64,000 nt of DNA from the NCBI GenBank assembly GCA_028712795.1, contig JAQTPT010000001.1:1-64000 (forward strand), written 5' to 3'. The translations under genes and the position numbers were made by a program. A model generated the notes under the pieces. It was not told where the DNA came from. It did no database searches and saw only the letters and a program-made list of their open reading frames with translations. Positions 1 to 9,649 of this stretch are shown here, in pieces. The DNA comes from Methylococcales bacterium. GTDB taxonomy: Bacteria > Pseudomonadota > Gammaproteobacteria > Methylococcales > Methylomonadaceae. Position 1 is the first letter of the stretch. Each line of letters opens with the position of its first letter.

Positions 1-93
1 CTTAGAGTGACCGATGAGGAACTCGAAAAAATCAACATCCAAAAAGCCAACTTCCATGGCGAATGGAATTACACCATCCTCCCGTCAACCTGA
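1..93 (+). CDS. ISAzo13-type transposase, C-terminal fragment (partial at window edge)
   Basis: Frame 1 is open from the first base to a TGA at 91-93. The 30 visible residues end in a stretch containing FHGEWNYTI shortly before the stop, which resembles the C-terminus of ISAzo13-family DDE transposases. The following bases (about 94-126) contain a motif whose complement reads GAGCCTGTCCAAATATAAC and would fit the right end of such an element. The rest of the gene lies outside the window, so I cannot say whether the element is intact. Recognition is from remembered family sequence only. Confidence 0.6.
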   Translation, partial: LRVTDEELEKINIQKANFHGEWNYTILPST

Positions 94-239
94 AAGTTGT
101 TACAGTTATATTTGGACAGGCTCTTAGTATTAGCAAGAAGTTGATATTCTCCATAGAAAAAACATAAAAACGTCATTTATGCGATACTACGCGCCTTTTA
201 AATTTTCAAGATTGCACCGATATTATTAAGGAGTAATGC

Positions 240-737
240 ATGACGGCACTGGTTGGCATCATCATGGGTTCGGCCTCTGACTGGGAAACTATGCGCTTTG
301 CGGCTGAAACACTGGAACGTCTGGGCATTCCTCATGAAGTTGAAGTCGTTTCGGCACACAGAACCCCTGACAAACTGTTCCATTACGCCGAAATGGCGGA
401 GTCTAAAGGCCTGGAAGTCATCATCGCGGGCGCGGGTGGCGCGGCGCATTTGCCGGGCATGACGGCTGCCAAAACAGCGGTTCCGGTTTTGGGCGTTCCG
501 GTGCAATCCAAGGCCCTAAACGGCATGGATTCCTTATTGTCCATCGTGCAAATGCCGGCGGGCATTCCGGTCGGCACAATGGCTATTGGAAAAGCGGGTG
601 CAATTAACGCGGCATTACTCGCAGCAGCTATTATTAGTAATAAACATACTCACTATCGGGGCGTATTAAATATATTTAGGAGCGAGCAGACCGAAGCAGT
701 GCTCGCCCACTCTGATCCGCGCGAGGAAATTTTATGA
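240..737 (+). CDS. purE: N5-carboxyaminoimidazole ribonucleotide mutase (PurE, class I)
   Basis: This cytoplasmic enzyme of purine synthesis converts N5-CAIR to CAIR. At 165 aa it has the normal class I length. Visible motifs are GSASD (10-14), the SAHRTP loop (38-43) with His40, and the [11 protein letters not shown] active-site loop (64-74) with His71. AAGGAG at 226-231 sits a good distance upstream of the ATG. The stop overlaps the purK start as ATGA, so the two are translationally coupled, as expected because PurK makes the substrate of PurE. A promoter between the IS tail and 226 is likely but not obvious. Confidence 0.97.
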   Translation: MTALVGIIMGSASDWETMRFAAETLERLGIPHEVEVVSAHRTPDKLFHYAEMAESKGLEVIIAGAGGAAHLPGMTAAKTAVPVLGVPVQSKALNGMDSLLSIVQMPAGIPVGTMAIGKAGAINAALLAAAIISNKHTHYRGVLNIFRSEQTEAVLAHSDPREEIL

Positions 738-1828
738 TAGTCGGTGTGCTTGGCGCAGGGCAGCTTGCCAGAATGATCGCTTTGGCGGGCTACCCTTTAG
801 GCGTAGATTTTATTTTTCTTGATCCCTCAGCGGATGCCTGTGCAAACAGTTTGGGCGCGCATTTACACGGCGATTATGACGATCCGCGTTTGCTCGCTCA
901 GCTTGCGGAACGGGCTGATGTGGTCACTTACGAGTTCGAAAATGTGCCCGCCGGTGTGGCTGAATTTCTTGCCTCGCATACCCAGGTACATCCTGCCCCT
1001 AAAGCTTTGGCAGTCGCACAGGATCGGTTAATCGAAAAAGCATTTTTTCACGGCCTGGATATTCCTGTTTCGCCTTATGCAGCGGTGGCTAGTTTTGAAG
1101 GCTTGGAACAGGCAATGTCAATTATCGGCTGGCCGGCCATTTTAAAAAGCTGCACAATGGGCTATGACGGTAAAGGCCAGTCTTTGTTAAAATCGGTTGA
1201 TGATTTAAAGCCTGCCTGGGAGCAACTGGCTGGCGTGCAGGGAGTCGTCGAAGCCTTTGTCCCGTTTGATAGGGAAGTGTCCATCATTGCCGCGCGTAAT
1301 GTTTCAGGCGCTACCGTTTTCTATCCGCTCTCCCAGAATTTGCATCGTGGCGGGATTCTGCGCGTTTCGGAAAGCTGTGATAATGATCCCATGCAGCAGC
1401 AGGCCGAAGCTTATATATTGCGCTTAATGGAAGCGCTCGATTACGTTGGCGTGTTGGCGTTGGAACTGTTCGAAATAGACGGAAAATTGATTGCCAACGA
1501 GTTCGCGCCGCGTGTCCATAATTCCGGCCATTGGACAATTGAAGGCGCTGAAACCAGTCAGTTTGAAAATCATTTGCGGGCCATTCTGGATTTGCCTTTA
1601 GGCGCGACTACCGCCGTTGGCAAATCGGCGATGGTCAATTTTATTGGCGGCCTGCCCGCAACCGAAGAACTATTGGCAATTCCGCACGCACATTTGCATC
1701 TGTATGACAAAGCGCCCCGTAAAGGCCGCAAAGTCGCTCACGCTACGGTACGCGCAGAAACTACCGGGCAACTGGACGCGTTGATTAAACAATTGATCGC
1801 GCTGGCTGATAAGGTCGACGATTCGTAA
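734..1828 (+). CDS. purK: N5-carboxyaminoimidazole ribonucleotide synthase (PurK)
   Basis: This ATP-grasp enzyme makes N5-CAIR from AIR, bicarbonate and ATP, the step before PurE. It has 364 aa, the usual length. The N-terminus [12 protein letters not shown] is the PurK dinucleotide-like fold. The central ATP-grasp domain (about 100-270) holds [15 protein letters not shown], the family's substrate and ATP loop, and the motifs [22 protein letters not shown] carry the metal-binding Glu and the conserved HNSGHW. It overlaps purE by 4 bp. An inverted repeat spans the stop codon (TCGTAA at 1823-1828 with TTACGA at 1833-1838) but lacks a T-run. Confidence 0.97.
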   Translation: MIVGVLGAGQLARMIALAGYPLGVDFIFLDPSADACANSLGAHLHGDYDDPRLLAQLAERADVVTYEFENVPAGVAEFLASHTQVHPAPKALAVAQDRLIEKAFFHGLDIPVSPYAAVASFEGLEQAMSIIGWPAILKSCTMGYDGKGQSLLKSVDDLKPAWEQLAGVQGVVEAFVPFDREVSIIAARNVSGATVFYPLSQNLHRGGILRVSESCDNDPMQQQAEAYILRLMEALDYVGVLALELFEIDGKLIANEFAPRVHNSGHWTIEGAETSQFENHLRAILDLPLGATTAVGKSAMVNFIGGLPATEELLAIPHAHLHLYDKAPRKGRKVAHATVRAETTGQLDALIKQLIALADKVDDS

Positions 1829-2139
1829 TAATTTACGATTATTAAGGTGAAATGGTTTGGCCCCGCCTATAAAGAAAAATCGGCACCCTTTGTCATCGTT
1901 CTTGATCTAGCTTGCTGTCAGAAAGTCCCTTCCCTTTGTCCGGCGCGTTCTGTGGACGGCCGCTTTGACTTTGTTGCAAGCATCCTTTAGAATCATATCA
2001 CTTAAATTTGTAATGCCGGTACTGCTTCTGGACGGCTATAAGATTCGAGCATTCATGTCGAGCATTGTCTTTGTGGAGGCAGAAGCTCCGTGCTTTAGGC
2101 CAGAGAAATGTAACCTCCCTACATAGAATTAATTAAATA
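1829..2139. other. Intergenic, no gene seen
   Basis: This 311 bp gap lies between purK and the glycosyltransferase. It starts with a short AT-rich inverted repeat at the purK stop (TAATAAT 1826-1832, ATTATTA 1838-1844). I see no coding frame, RNA gene or confident promoter in the rest. It should hold the promoter of the 2140 gene. Confidence 0.5.
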
Positions 2140-3909
2140 ATGACTTTACCCTCCCCCCAAGTAAGCACCATTGCCGCTGGCGACACAATATCCTCTCTCA
2201 AGACAAATCGCTGGATTCTGGTTTTTTCCTTCATTTTCTGTGCTTACATGTTGTTCGGTCGTCTGGGGGGACTGGCGCTAATCTCGCCGGATGAAGGCCG
2301 CAACGCTGAAGTGGCAAGGGAAATGAGCCAGTCCCACTCATGGCTGGTACCCACGTATGATGGACTTGTCTATCTTGACAAGCCCGCCTTTTATTTCAAG
2401 ACGGTAGCGCTGTCTTTTTCGATGTTCGGTGAGTCGGAAGGCGTCGCGAGGCTTTCTTCCGCTTTTTTTGGCTTTTCACTGCTCGTGGCAGTGTTCCTGT
2501 TTTGTCGAAAAATGTACGACCAGCGCACGGCAATTCTTGCCGTGCTCATCGTGGCCACAACGCCGCTTTATATCGCGTTTTCGCGAATTGTCATTTTCGA
2601 CATGACCCTCGCCTTTTTTGTGAGCTCCACTATTTTTGCCTGTTTTCTGGCAGAGGAGTGTGAGGGAAAGCAACAGATACGGTGGTACATGTTGGGCGCC
2701 TTATTGGCAGGCTTTGCCACGCTGGTTAAAGGCCCCGTGGGGTTTATTATTCCCACGCTGGTGATTGCCGTTTTTAATGGATTTGAAGGCAGGCTGGGCG
2801 CGATGAAGCGTGCTTTTGCCCTGCGTAATTGGGCTGTTTTTCTGGCCGTTGTTTTGCCTTGGTTTGTGGGGCTATCCCTGCTTCGCCCCGACTTTCCTTA
2901 TTATGGCATTATGAGGGAATCTATCGCCCGCTTTTCTACCACCGAATTCCACCGCACGGCACCTTTTTATTACTACGCGCCCATTATTGCAGCCACTTTT
3001 TTTGCCTGGAGTTTCCTGCTGCCGGAATCCATTATTGCCGCCTGGCAGCAAAGAAAACGCTGGTCTCGCGCTGATCGCCTGTTTGTCGTCTGGGCCGTTG
3101 TCGTCGTCTTGTTTTTTTCGGTGTCACAGTCGAAATTGCCCGGCTACATTCTCACTGCGGTGATGGCGCTTGGCATCTTGACCGCGCGTGTTTTTGCCGC
3201 GGCGCTCAACAACGATAACGGGCGAGCCGCACGTATTTTAAGGCATGGGACAATCCCCTTGCTGCTGTTAAGTGTAATTGCAGCTTTAGTGTTGGGAGCC
3301 ATCGCTTTTAATCCTGAATTGCTCAAAAACATGCTAACGTCCAGGCATGAGTCCCTTAAGCTTTTTATGCCGGCGTTCTTGCCTTTGGCGCTTTCTTTTG
3401 GCATCGTTGCCATTCTTTCGATAAGCGCCCTATGGGCCCGGAACTCGCGGCTGATATTGGCCGCCTTCATGAGTTTTCCCGTGCTGTTATTGACCGTCAA
3501 TTTTGACGTTTTGTCTATCTACGCACAGACCCGCTCCTCGCGTAATCTGGCAGAAAACATCCCGGCAACATTACCCCCGGCAACTGAACTGGTCTGCATG
3601 TTATGCCTGCCCAATGGCCTGCCGTTTTATCTCAAGCGGCTGGTGACGGTCTTAAGCACTGCCGGTGATGAACTGACCAGTAATTATGTCATTTTTTCAC
3701 TGCATTCCGGCAAGCCTTGGCCTGAGGGAATCGTACCAATAGGGCAATGGCATGATTGGCTAGCCACGCGCACCCACCCAGTCTATCTGATTGCTGACAA
3801 AAGCCTTTTGACGGTGCTTAAGTCAATCGCAGTGGAGCGCGGCGTTGACATAACGGATCTGGGATCCAATTATTTGGCGGTTTTACTGCCCGCGCCAACA
3901 GGGAACTGA
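2140..3909 (+). CDS. ArnT/PMT-type polyprenol-phosphate-sugar glycosyltransferase
   Basis: This is an integral inner-membrane protein of 589 aa with about 12 hydrophobic segments. After the first segment comes ISPDEGRNAEVAREM, with Asp51-Glu52 in the place of the catalytic acidic pair of the GT39/GT83 superfamily (ArnT, protein mannosyltransferases), and a later YLDKPAFYF motif typical of ArnT-like enzymes. Such enzymes move a sugar from an undecaprenyl-phosphate carrier to a periplasmic lipid or polymer acceptor. The acceptor cannot be told from sequence; a lipid A role is only one option. It ends one base before the asparagine-synthase-like gene, so the two probably form one operon for surface glycan modification. 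Confidence 0.85.
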   Translation: MTLPSPQVSTIAAGDTISSLKTNRWILVFSFIFCAYMLFGRLGGLALISPDEGRNAEVAREMSQSHSWLVPTYDGLVYLDKPAFYFKTVALSFSMFGESEGVARLSSAFFGFSLLVAVFLFCRKMYDQRTAILAVLIVATTPLYIAFSRIVIFDMTLAFFVSSTIFACFLAEECEGKQQIRWYMLGALLAGFATLVKGPVGFIIPTLVIAVFNGFEGRLGAMKRAFALRNWAVFLAVVLPWFVGLSLLRPDFPYYGIMRESIARFSTTEFHRTAPFYYYAPIIAATFFAWSFLLPESIIAAWQQRKRWSRADRLFVVWAVVVVLFFSVSQSKLPGYILTAVMALGILTARVFAAALNNDNGRAARILRHGTIPLLLLSVIAALVLGAIAFNPELLKNMLTSRHESLKLFMPAFLPLALSFGIVAILSISALWARNSRLILAAFMSFPVLLLTVNFDVLSIYAQTRSSRNLAENIPATLPPATELVCMLCLPNGLPFYLKRLVTVLSTAGDELTSNYVIFSLHSGKPWPEGIVPIGQWHDWLATRTHPVYLIADKSLLTVLKSIAVERGVDITDLGSNYLAVLLPAPTGN

Positions 3910-3910
3910 T

Positions 3911-5782
3911 ATGTGCGGAATCTGTGGTTTAGTGTTGCTCGAAGGGTTGGGAGAAGGTAATTCCATACAACAGGTCAACATAATGATTGATGCATTGATG
4001 CATCGAGGCCCTGATGACACCGGCATTGACGGCGATCATTCGGCCACTTTCGGGATGACCCGGTTAGCTATTCGAGGGTTAAGCGACGGCAAGCAACCGA
4101 TTGTTGACCATCACAGTGGCGTCATGATGGCTTGCAATGGCGAAATTGATAATCATCTTGAGCTACGCGAGTGGTTGCTTAGTCGCGGGCGGACTGTTGC
4201 GCAGAGCACCGACGTCGCGGTCATTCCCGCTCTATATCTGGAATTGGGCGACGCTTTTGTGGAGCGGCTGAAAGGGGCTTTTGCCATCGCGATTTGGGAT
4301 CCGCGCGAGAAAAAATTATTACTTGCTCGCGACCGGGCTGGCGAGCGCCCGCTGTTCTACTCGCTCACCGACGGCGTCGTGGCGTTTGCCTCGCTGATAG
4401 CGGCAATAATATCGCCGGGTTCACATAACTATAAGGTCAACGAAAATGCCGTCCACGGTTATTTGCAATCCGGTTTTTTTGTCGCGCCTGAAACCCCCTT
4501 CAAGGACATTCAAAAAGTGTCGCCGGGAGAAATAGTAACGATAAAGGCCACTGGTATTCAACGCAGCTGTTACTGGCGCTGGAATCCAGCGCAGACGGCC
4601 AAACAGACCGGCTCTTTGGATGCGTTCGACACAATTTTTCGGGAATCCGTGCGCAAACAAAGCGAAGTTGACGTCGATTTTGGTTTATTTTTAAGCGGTG
4701 GACTCGATTCATCTTTAATTACGGCGGTCACCCGCTCCATCCGCCCGGAGAAAACCCTAAAAGCCTACAGTCTTCGCTTTAGCGAAGCCTCTTATGACGA
4801 AGGGCATTATGCCGAGCAGGTGGCAAACACTCTGGGTGTCGAGTTTGTTCCGGTTTGGGTGCGGCCCGAAGACTTTCCGCCAACCATCGCCAAGCTCGTT
4901 CGGCAGGTTGGCGAACCGTTGGCCGACCCCGCCTGGGTGCCTAGCGCCCTTTTGGCCAGGCGCGCCGCGCAAGATGTTCGCGTAGCATTGGTGGGCGAAG
5001 GCGCGGATGAGCTTTTCGGCGGCTATCCGACCTATTTTGGCGCAGGGCTTGCCGGGTATTATGCGCAGCTTCCCGATCCAGTCAGAGCGCTGATTCGACG
5101 CGCGGTAGAAAGCTGGCCCGCGAGCGATAAGAAAGTGACCATTCCTTTTTTGCTTAAACGCTTTATTCAGGGCGACGAGCTGGATTATCTTGGTCGCCAC
5201 ATACTTTGGACTTCCTGCATCTCACCGGTGATTTTGAAGCGCCTTGGGGTAACGCCTCCCTTGATTACGAGACCTGGCTATCCATCAGCAGAAATGCTGG
5301 ATCGACTTCAACAGCATGATCTGGAAACGTCTCTGGCGGAAGGTTTATTGACTAAGGCAGACCGCGCCAGCATGAAATCAGCACTGGAACTGCGTGCGCC
5401 TTTTCTTGATCAGGAAGTCATGGAATTCGCGGCCTCTTTGCCGGACAAAGAGCGTACTCACCGGTTGCAAACCAAAGTTTTTTTGAAGCAATATGCCCTG
5501 CGTTACCTGCCCACGGATATTGTACACCGAAAAAAACGGGGCTTGTCTGTGCCGTTGAGCAGTTGGTTGCGCGAGCCGCTATATGAATGGGCTAAGTCGA
5601 AATTATCATCGCCCTTGATGGATAGCGTCGGCGTTGACCGGCACGTTGCAGTAGAGCTATTGCATGAACATACGCAGCGCAAGGCTGACCATGCCCGGTC
5701 AATTTGGACGCTGTGCGTGCTTGGCGAATGGCTGGAGTGGGTATCTGAAGAAGCTGAGATTAAACCAAAATATACCCTGTAG
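3911..5782 (+). CDS. asnB: Glutamine-hydrolysing asparagine synthase / amidotransferase
   Basis: This is a 623 aa two-domain enzyme. The N-terminal class II glutaminase starts MCGICG, with Cys2 as nucleophile once Met1 is removed, and has HRGPDD and MTRLAIRGL motifs. The synthetase half carries the PP-loop SGGLDS (262-267) and VALVGEGADELFGGYP. Ammonia from Gln is passed to an AMP-activated carboxylate. It starts one base after the ArnT-like gene. In this setting it may amidate a sugar or polysaccharide, as in exopolysaccharide loci, rather than supply free asparagine; that is inference. It converges with the gene at 5793, leaving only 10 bp. Confidence 0.9.
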   Translation: MCGICGLVLLEGLGEGNSIQQVNIMIDALMHRGPDDTGIDGDHSATFGMTRLAIRGLSDGKQPIVDHHSGVMMACNGEIDNHLELREWLLSRGRTVAQSTDVAVIPALYLELGDAFVERLKGAFAIAIWDPREKKLLLARDRAGERPLFYSLTDGVVAFASLIAAIISPGSHNYKVNENAVHGYLQSGFFVAPETPFKDIQKVSPGEIVTIKATGIQRSCYWRWNPAQTAKQTGSLDAFDTIFRESVRKQSEVDVDFGLFLSGGLDSSLITAVTRSIRPEKTLKAYSLRFSEASYDEGHYAEQVANTLGVEFVPVWVRPEDFPPTIAKLVRQVGEPLADPAWVPSALLARRAAQDVRVALVGEGADELFGGYPTYFGAGLAGYYAQLPDPVRALIRRAVESWPASDKKVTIPFLLKRFIQGDELDYLGRHILWTSCISPVILKRLGVTPPLITRPGYPSAEMLDRLQQHDLETSLAEGLLTKADRASMKSALELRAPFLDQEVMEFAASLPDKERTHRLQTKVFLKQYALRYLPTDIVHRKKRGLSVPLSSWLREPLYEWAKSKLSSPLMDSVGVDRHVAVELLHEHTQRKADHARSIWTLCVLGEWLEWVSEEAEIKPKYTL

Positions 5783-5792
5783 CGCGGTGATC

Positions 5793-6476
5793 CTAGCTTA
5801 AACTCAGGCTTTTCCGTTGTCTTTGAGTCAGAATCCACTTTAATGACAGGGTCAATAAAAAGAAAGCGACTGCAGCGATGCCAAGATATTGCGCAAGATG
5901 TGAGATATCGGCCTGGATGGCGCCTGCGCCGACCAAGGTTGCAGTTACGCCAAGAGGAAGAAAACCTAATAACGTGCCAATCCAAAAGTCGCAATGGCTG
6001 ACTGTGCTCATTCCCAGCAGAATGTCGTTATAAAGTCCGCTAATTGGCAATTGCCGCATAAACAAAACAGAACGCCATCCCCGTGCTTGCGTGGACTGGG
6101 ATAAAGCGATAATCTTTGGGAATTTTTGCTGGACAAATTCACGGCCACTCCAGCGCGCAAAAATAAAAGTCCCATAGGCACCGAGCACTGTCGCAAAGTG
6201 ACTCAAAACAAAACCCCAGGTAAAACCAAATACCACGCCCGCCAACGAACATAACAAGAGCCTGGGCATGCCAATAACTGTAAGCAATGCAGCTACCACG
6301 GTAAATACCGCAGGCGCAGCATAACCAGTCTCGGCCAGCCACAATTTAATTTGCTGGCTTTGGTTCAGAACTTCTTTTAGCGGCGTGGAGTAAATTAAAA
6401 AACTGCAACCAAGCACAACCAGGAGCAGTGAGCCCATCGCAATTTTTTTGGATAACGTGTTTGTTGGTTTAGCCAC
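5793..6476 (-). CDS. TVP38/TMEM64 (DedA, VTT-domain) membrane protein
   Basis: This 227 aa inner-membrane protein has about five or six hydrophobic helices. The VTT core (about 60-180) includes a loop with FGFTWGFVLSHFATVLGAY and FARWSGREFV and a later LRQLPISGLYNDI-like segment (here MRQLPISGLYNDI), both typical of the TVP38 family. Members act in lipid scrambling or membrane homeostasis; the exact substrate is not predictable. It reads toward the asparagine-synthase gene and has its own upstream region of more than 900 bp. Confidence 0.85.
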   Translation of the reverse strand: MAKPTNTLSKKIAMGSLLLVVLGCSFLIYSTPLKEVLNQSQQIKLWLAETGYAAPAVFTVVAALLTVIGMPRLLLCSLAGVVFGFTWGFVLSHFATVLGAYGTFIFARWSGREFVQQKFPKIIALSQSTQARGWRSVLFMRQLPISGLYNDILLGMSTVSHCDFWIGTLLGFLPLGVTATLVGAGAIQADISHLAQYLGIAAVAFFLLTLSLKWILTQRQRKSLSLS

Positions 6477-6837
6477 AATTCACCTTAAAAAAATAATTGA
6501 TAGTCATATTCAATCCGTGAGCCCTTTGAACAAGCTGCGAATAAGCCCTCATATTAAGACAAAAAACAGTCTGACTTAGTCTGCACCCTTTCTTTCCGAA
6601 GTGGTCAGGCCTGTTTTGTTGCCCTGCCAAGCGTCACCTTTCTGTAATTCGCCAGGTTGGTATATTAACATCCTGGTAAAAAATCCCTAGGGAATCTTTT
6701 GATACCCTGGTTCTGGACAACTTAATGCGCACTCCAACCGGGGTTTGCGGTCAAGAGGCTCAACATAGGCATGTGCCATTTTACAACAGATGTTGCATTT
6801 TAACACATAAGTTTATATTTTTTGCTATCACTGTGAA

Positions 6838-6874
6838 AGCACATCACTCCTTTTTAAAGTGTGATGTGCTGTTT
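6838..6874 (+). terminator. Isolated intrinsic-terminator-like hairpin
   Basis: AGCACATCAC (6838-6847) and GTGATGTGCT (6861-6870) form a perfect 10 bp stem around a 13-base loop, followed by GTTTT. It lies in the 940 bp gap between two divergent genes, so neither neighbour needs a terminator here. It could end a small RNA transcribed rightward from about 6600-6830, or be a remnant of a lost gene. Confidence 0.45.
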
Positions 6875-6982
6875 TCCTGATTGTTAAGTTTCAAAGCAGT
6901 GCAGAAAATTAGAAAACTATAAACAAAGTTGTTTCAGAACGGCTTGGTTAAACGTTGTAAGATTATGCTCAAGCTCAAATCC

Positions 6983-7050
6983 ATCCAGGGAGCCTGGATT
7001 CGCTTCGCGCTCTGACAGGGCCGGCGCAAATCTGTCTGGAACAGATTTGC
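6983..7050. repeat. Two tandem perfect hairpins in a long gene-free gap
   Basis: ATCCAGG (6983-6989) pairs with CCTGGAT (6993-6999) around GAG. Then GCAAATCTGT (7026-7035) pairs with ACAGATTTGC (7041-7050) around CTGGA. Both stems are perfect and 26 bases apart. They may be a structured RNA, a degenerate interspersed repeat or an operator. The rest of 6477-7415 shows no credible gene; the frames open there lack family resemblance. Confidence 0.5.
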
Positions 7051-7415
7051 ATTAATCCGAAGTGCATCTGGCATGATAGCCTGATGTGTAACCATGACGG
7101 AATGGCGATCTAGGAAAATTGCGATCATGCAATCTGAAAAAGTAGAATCAGGCAGCCAAGAATCCCTAAGGCATGTGATTTTTTCATGGCAAGCGCAGCC
7201 CTGCCATATCAGCCAAATTATCCGGTCTTGGCAATAAAACAGCATTGTCACGGAATTTTAAACAAAATTTTCATATTGTTGTAACAAAAGAACTTTACAG
7301 TGACTGAGGTAGGCAAGTAATAAAAAACTAACCGGAAATCCATGATTTTCATTTCTGCAAATGCTCGCGGTCGATTTTTGCGGAACCACTCTTTCAAAAG
7401 TAAGAGGATAAAAAA

Positions 7416-7934
7416 ATGAAACTGCTCTATTCCATCCAAAAATACGACGTTTTCATGTTCACCTGGTTGATTAATACCCGAATGCACAGCGCATTAACCA
7501 AGGCCAGCCGCTATTTATCAAAAACGGCTGATGGCCAATTGTATTTGATAGTCGCAGGAACTCTATACTGGCTTGAAGGCTTTGAAAACCCCTGTCTAAA
7601 AGCTGTTCTCCTGGCGTTTTTAATAGAAAGGCCGGTGTATTTTCTACTAAAAAATTGCCTTAAACGTAATCGACCCGAGGTAGCGTTAAAAAATTTTCGC
7701 AGCATTATTACCCCGTCAGATCAATTCAGCTTTCCATCCGGACATACCTCGGCCGCTTTTATGATGGCGACGTTACTTAGTTATTATTTTCCCCCGGTAA
7801 CAATTTATCTTTATTGTTGGGCCGCACTGGTCGGCTTCTCCCGTGTTGTACTGGGCGTTCATTTTCCGACTGATATTTTGGTCGGTGTTCTTCTCGGTAT
7901 CAGCGTAGCACTTTTTAGTTTAGGACAAATATGA
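7416..7934 (+). CDS. PAP2-family membrane phosphatase
   Basis: This 172 aa protein has about five membrane segments and all three parts of the PAP2 acid phosphatase signature: K79-(6)-RP (86-87), PSGH (107-110) and SR-(5)-H-(3)-D (Ser142, Arg143, His149, Asp153). The family removes phosphate from lipid phosphates such as undecaprenyl pyrophosphate or phosphatidic acid at the outer face of the inner membrane. AGAGG at about 7402-7406 serves as ribosome site. The stop overlaps the next start (ATGA), so the phosphatase and the following glycosyltransferase are probably made together and share a lipid-linked glycan pathway. Confidence 0.9.
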   Translation: MKLLYSIQKYDVFMFTWLINTRMHSALTKASRYLSKTADGQLYLIVAGTLYWLEGFENPCLKAVLLAFLIERPVYFLLKNCLKRNRPEVALKNFRSIITPSDQFSFPSGHTSAAFMMATLLSYYFPPVTIYLYCWAALVGFSRVVLGVHFPTDILVGVLLGISVALFSLGQI

Positions 7935-8971
7935 GAATATTTTATGGCGTACAGGGGACCGGTAACGGCCATATCACGCGTGCAAGAGTCATGGCAAATG
8001 AACTCTATGCTGCAGGGATTGAAGTTACTTTTCAATTTACTGGCCGCCCGGCGGATAAATATTTTGATATGGATATTTTTAATGGCTACCAGTTGCGTAC
8101 CGGTTTAACCTTTAATACCGATAAAGGACAGGTTAATTATCTGAGAACAGCACGAGAAGCAAAGCCCATTACCTTTTTCAAAGATGTAAAATCATTGGAT
8201 TTAAGCGGATATGATCTGGTCATCAGTGATTTTGAACCCGTTACAGCGTGGGCTGCAAAAAACCGGAAAATACCTGTTTTAGGCATTGGCCATCAATATG
8301 CGTTTAACCATAATATTCCCAGAGCCGGGTCCGATCCCATCGCCAGTCAAGTCATGAAATATTTTGCCCCCGCGGACAGAGGGGTCGGATTACACTGGCA
8401 TCATTTTGGCCAACCTATCTTGCCGCCTATAATTGATACGCCCGAAACACCAAAAAATATCATAAAAAATAAAATCATTGTGTATCTCCCTTTTGAGGAT
8501 CAAAAGGAAGTCATCAAACTTTTATCACCATTTGAAAATTTTGAGTTTCATATCTATGCACCAGAAATGATTGCATCAACATTTGGCCATATCACTTGCA
8601 ATCCGTTGTCACGCGCTGGATTTCAGAAAGATTTATATGATTGCGTCGGGATTATCAGCAATGCAGGATTTGAGTTGGCCAGTGAAGCTTTGCAATTGGG
8701 TAAAAAAATTCTGGCCAAGCCGTTGCATGCGCAAATGGAACAAATCTCCAATGCCGCCGCATTAAAACAGCTGGGTTATGGCCATACCATGATTGATTTG
8801 GATCCTACGGTTATTGAGCACTGGTTGCATGATAACCGTGCCATGCATATCACTTACCCCAATATCGCTAAAGTTTTGGTTCAATGGATACTGGACGGCA
8901 TGCCTGAAATGGTACCTGACTTTATCGAATCTATCTGGAGTACAGTCGAAGTCCTGCACATTAATAATTAG
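7931..8971 (+). CDS. MJ1255/VC2487-type glycosyltransferase
   Basis: This 346 aa protein starts IFYGVQGTGNGHITRARV, the N-terminal nucleotide-sugar-fold motif of the MJ1255/VC2487 family, distantly related to MurG and GT1 enzymes. The C-terminal half has ISNAGFELASEALQLGKKIL, the donor-binding loop seen in GT-B enzymes. It is soluble and probably peripheral to the membrane. Substrate is unknown in the family. It overlaps the PAP2 gene by 4 bp, which supports joint action on a lipid-linked sugar. Confidence 0.85.
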   Translation: MRIFYGVQGTGNGHITRARVMANELYAAGIEVTFQFTGRPADKYFDMDIFNGYQLRTGLTFNTDKGQVNYLRTAREAKPITFFKDVKSLDLSGYDLVISDFEPVTAWAAKNRKIPVLGIGHQYAFNHNIPRAGSDPIASQVMKYFAPADRGVGLHWHHFGQPILPPIIDTPETPKNIIKNKIIVYLPFEDQKEVIKLLSPFENFEFHIYAPEMIASTFGHITCNPLSRAGFQKDLYDCVGIISNAGFELASEALQLGKKILAKPLHAQMEQISNAAALKQLGYGHTMIDLDPTVIEHWLHDNRAMHITYPNIAKVLVQWILDGMPEMVPDFIESIWSTVEVLHINN

Positions 8972-9155
8972 CAAAGGCTACGTTTGCCTCGTTCCATTTC
9001 CATTCTTTTTACGCTTATTGTGGTTCGCCGCAAATGCATAAACAAAGTGCCTCCATGACGCTTGTCTGTCCCGATAGGTTGATAGATACGTTCATGGCGG
9101 GTCACATGCCTAATTCATCTTCTAACTTTCCTGATACTTGAGCAGGAGTCCTGCT

Positions 9156-9401
9156 TCAATCAGAAGAATCAGAGCTGGCGCCATCTTCAGGGCTTTTGAA
9201 GCTTTTTTTACGCTTATCCGCTTTGCTTTGCGCCTGTTTCGGACGCTGATCTTTCTTGCCGTAATTCCGCGTCAATTCTCCAGAAATTGACGATTTCGAT
9301 ACGCCCGGCAAATCAGCTATCTCTTACTTGTTGTTTCCTGCTTTCATTAATATCTCAATCTGGTATCTTTGTGATTGGCTTAGTTGTTTATAGTTTCTCA
9401 T
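9156..9401 (-). pseudogene. IS30-family transposase, 5' fragment
   Basis: Reading from an ATG at 9401 leftwards gives MRNYKQLSQSQRYQIEILMK, then an in-frame TAA at codon 26, then EIADLPGVSKSSISGELTRN. This is the helix-turn-helix N-terminus of IS30 transposases (consensus EIA..LGV..STISRELRRN). After about residue 65 the resemblance ends and the frame stops at 9156. There is no DDE domain, so this is a decayed fragment. Bases 9402-9649 hold its presumed flank and the promoter of the next gene. From 8972 to 9155 I see nothing else. Confidence 0.7.
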
Positions 9402-9649
9402 GCGCTTCCTCGTCTTTGGCCGGATTGATAAAAGTCGGAAACTATATCCGCCAACCTTCTCCAAGTCCGATAATTATCGATTGCACTTATGAGTTGAGCG
9501 TAAGTTAAGCATTCATTCGGATTAAAAGCTTAACTAGATCATTAGCTTCTGGTATATTCGGCTACTAGCGATTTAGTTGTTTGAGCTGACGGCCGCGCCC
9601 ACTTTTTAGGGCGATAATAAAAATTACATTAAATAGTTGGAGAGTTATT

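Noticed and set aside
6934..7487. Two minus-strand frames (6934-7251 and 7248-7487)
   Set aside because: They run over strong inverted repeats and the PAP2 start region, with no ribosome site, no family motif and no conserved composition.
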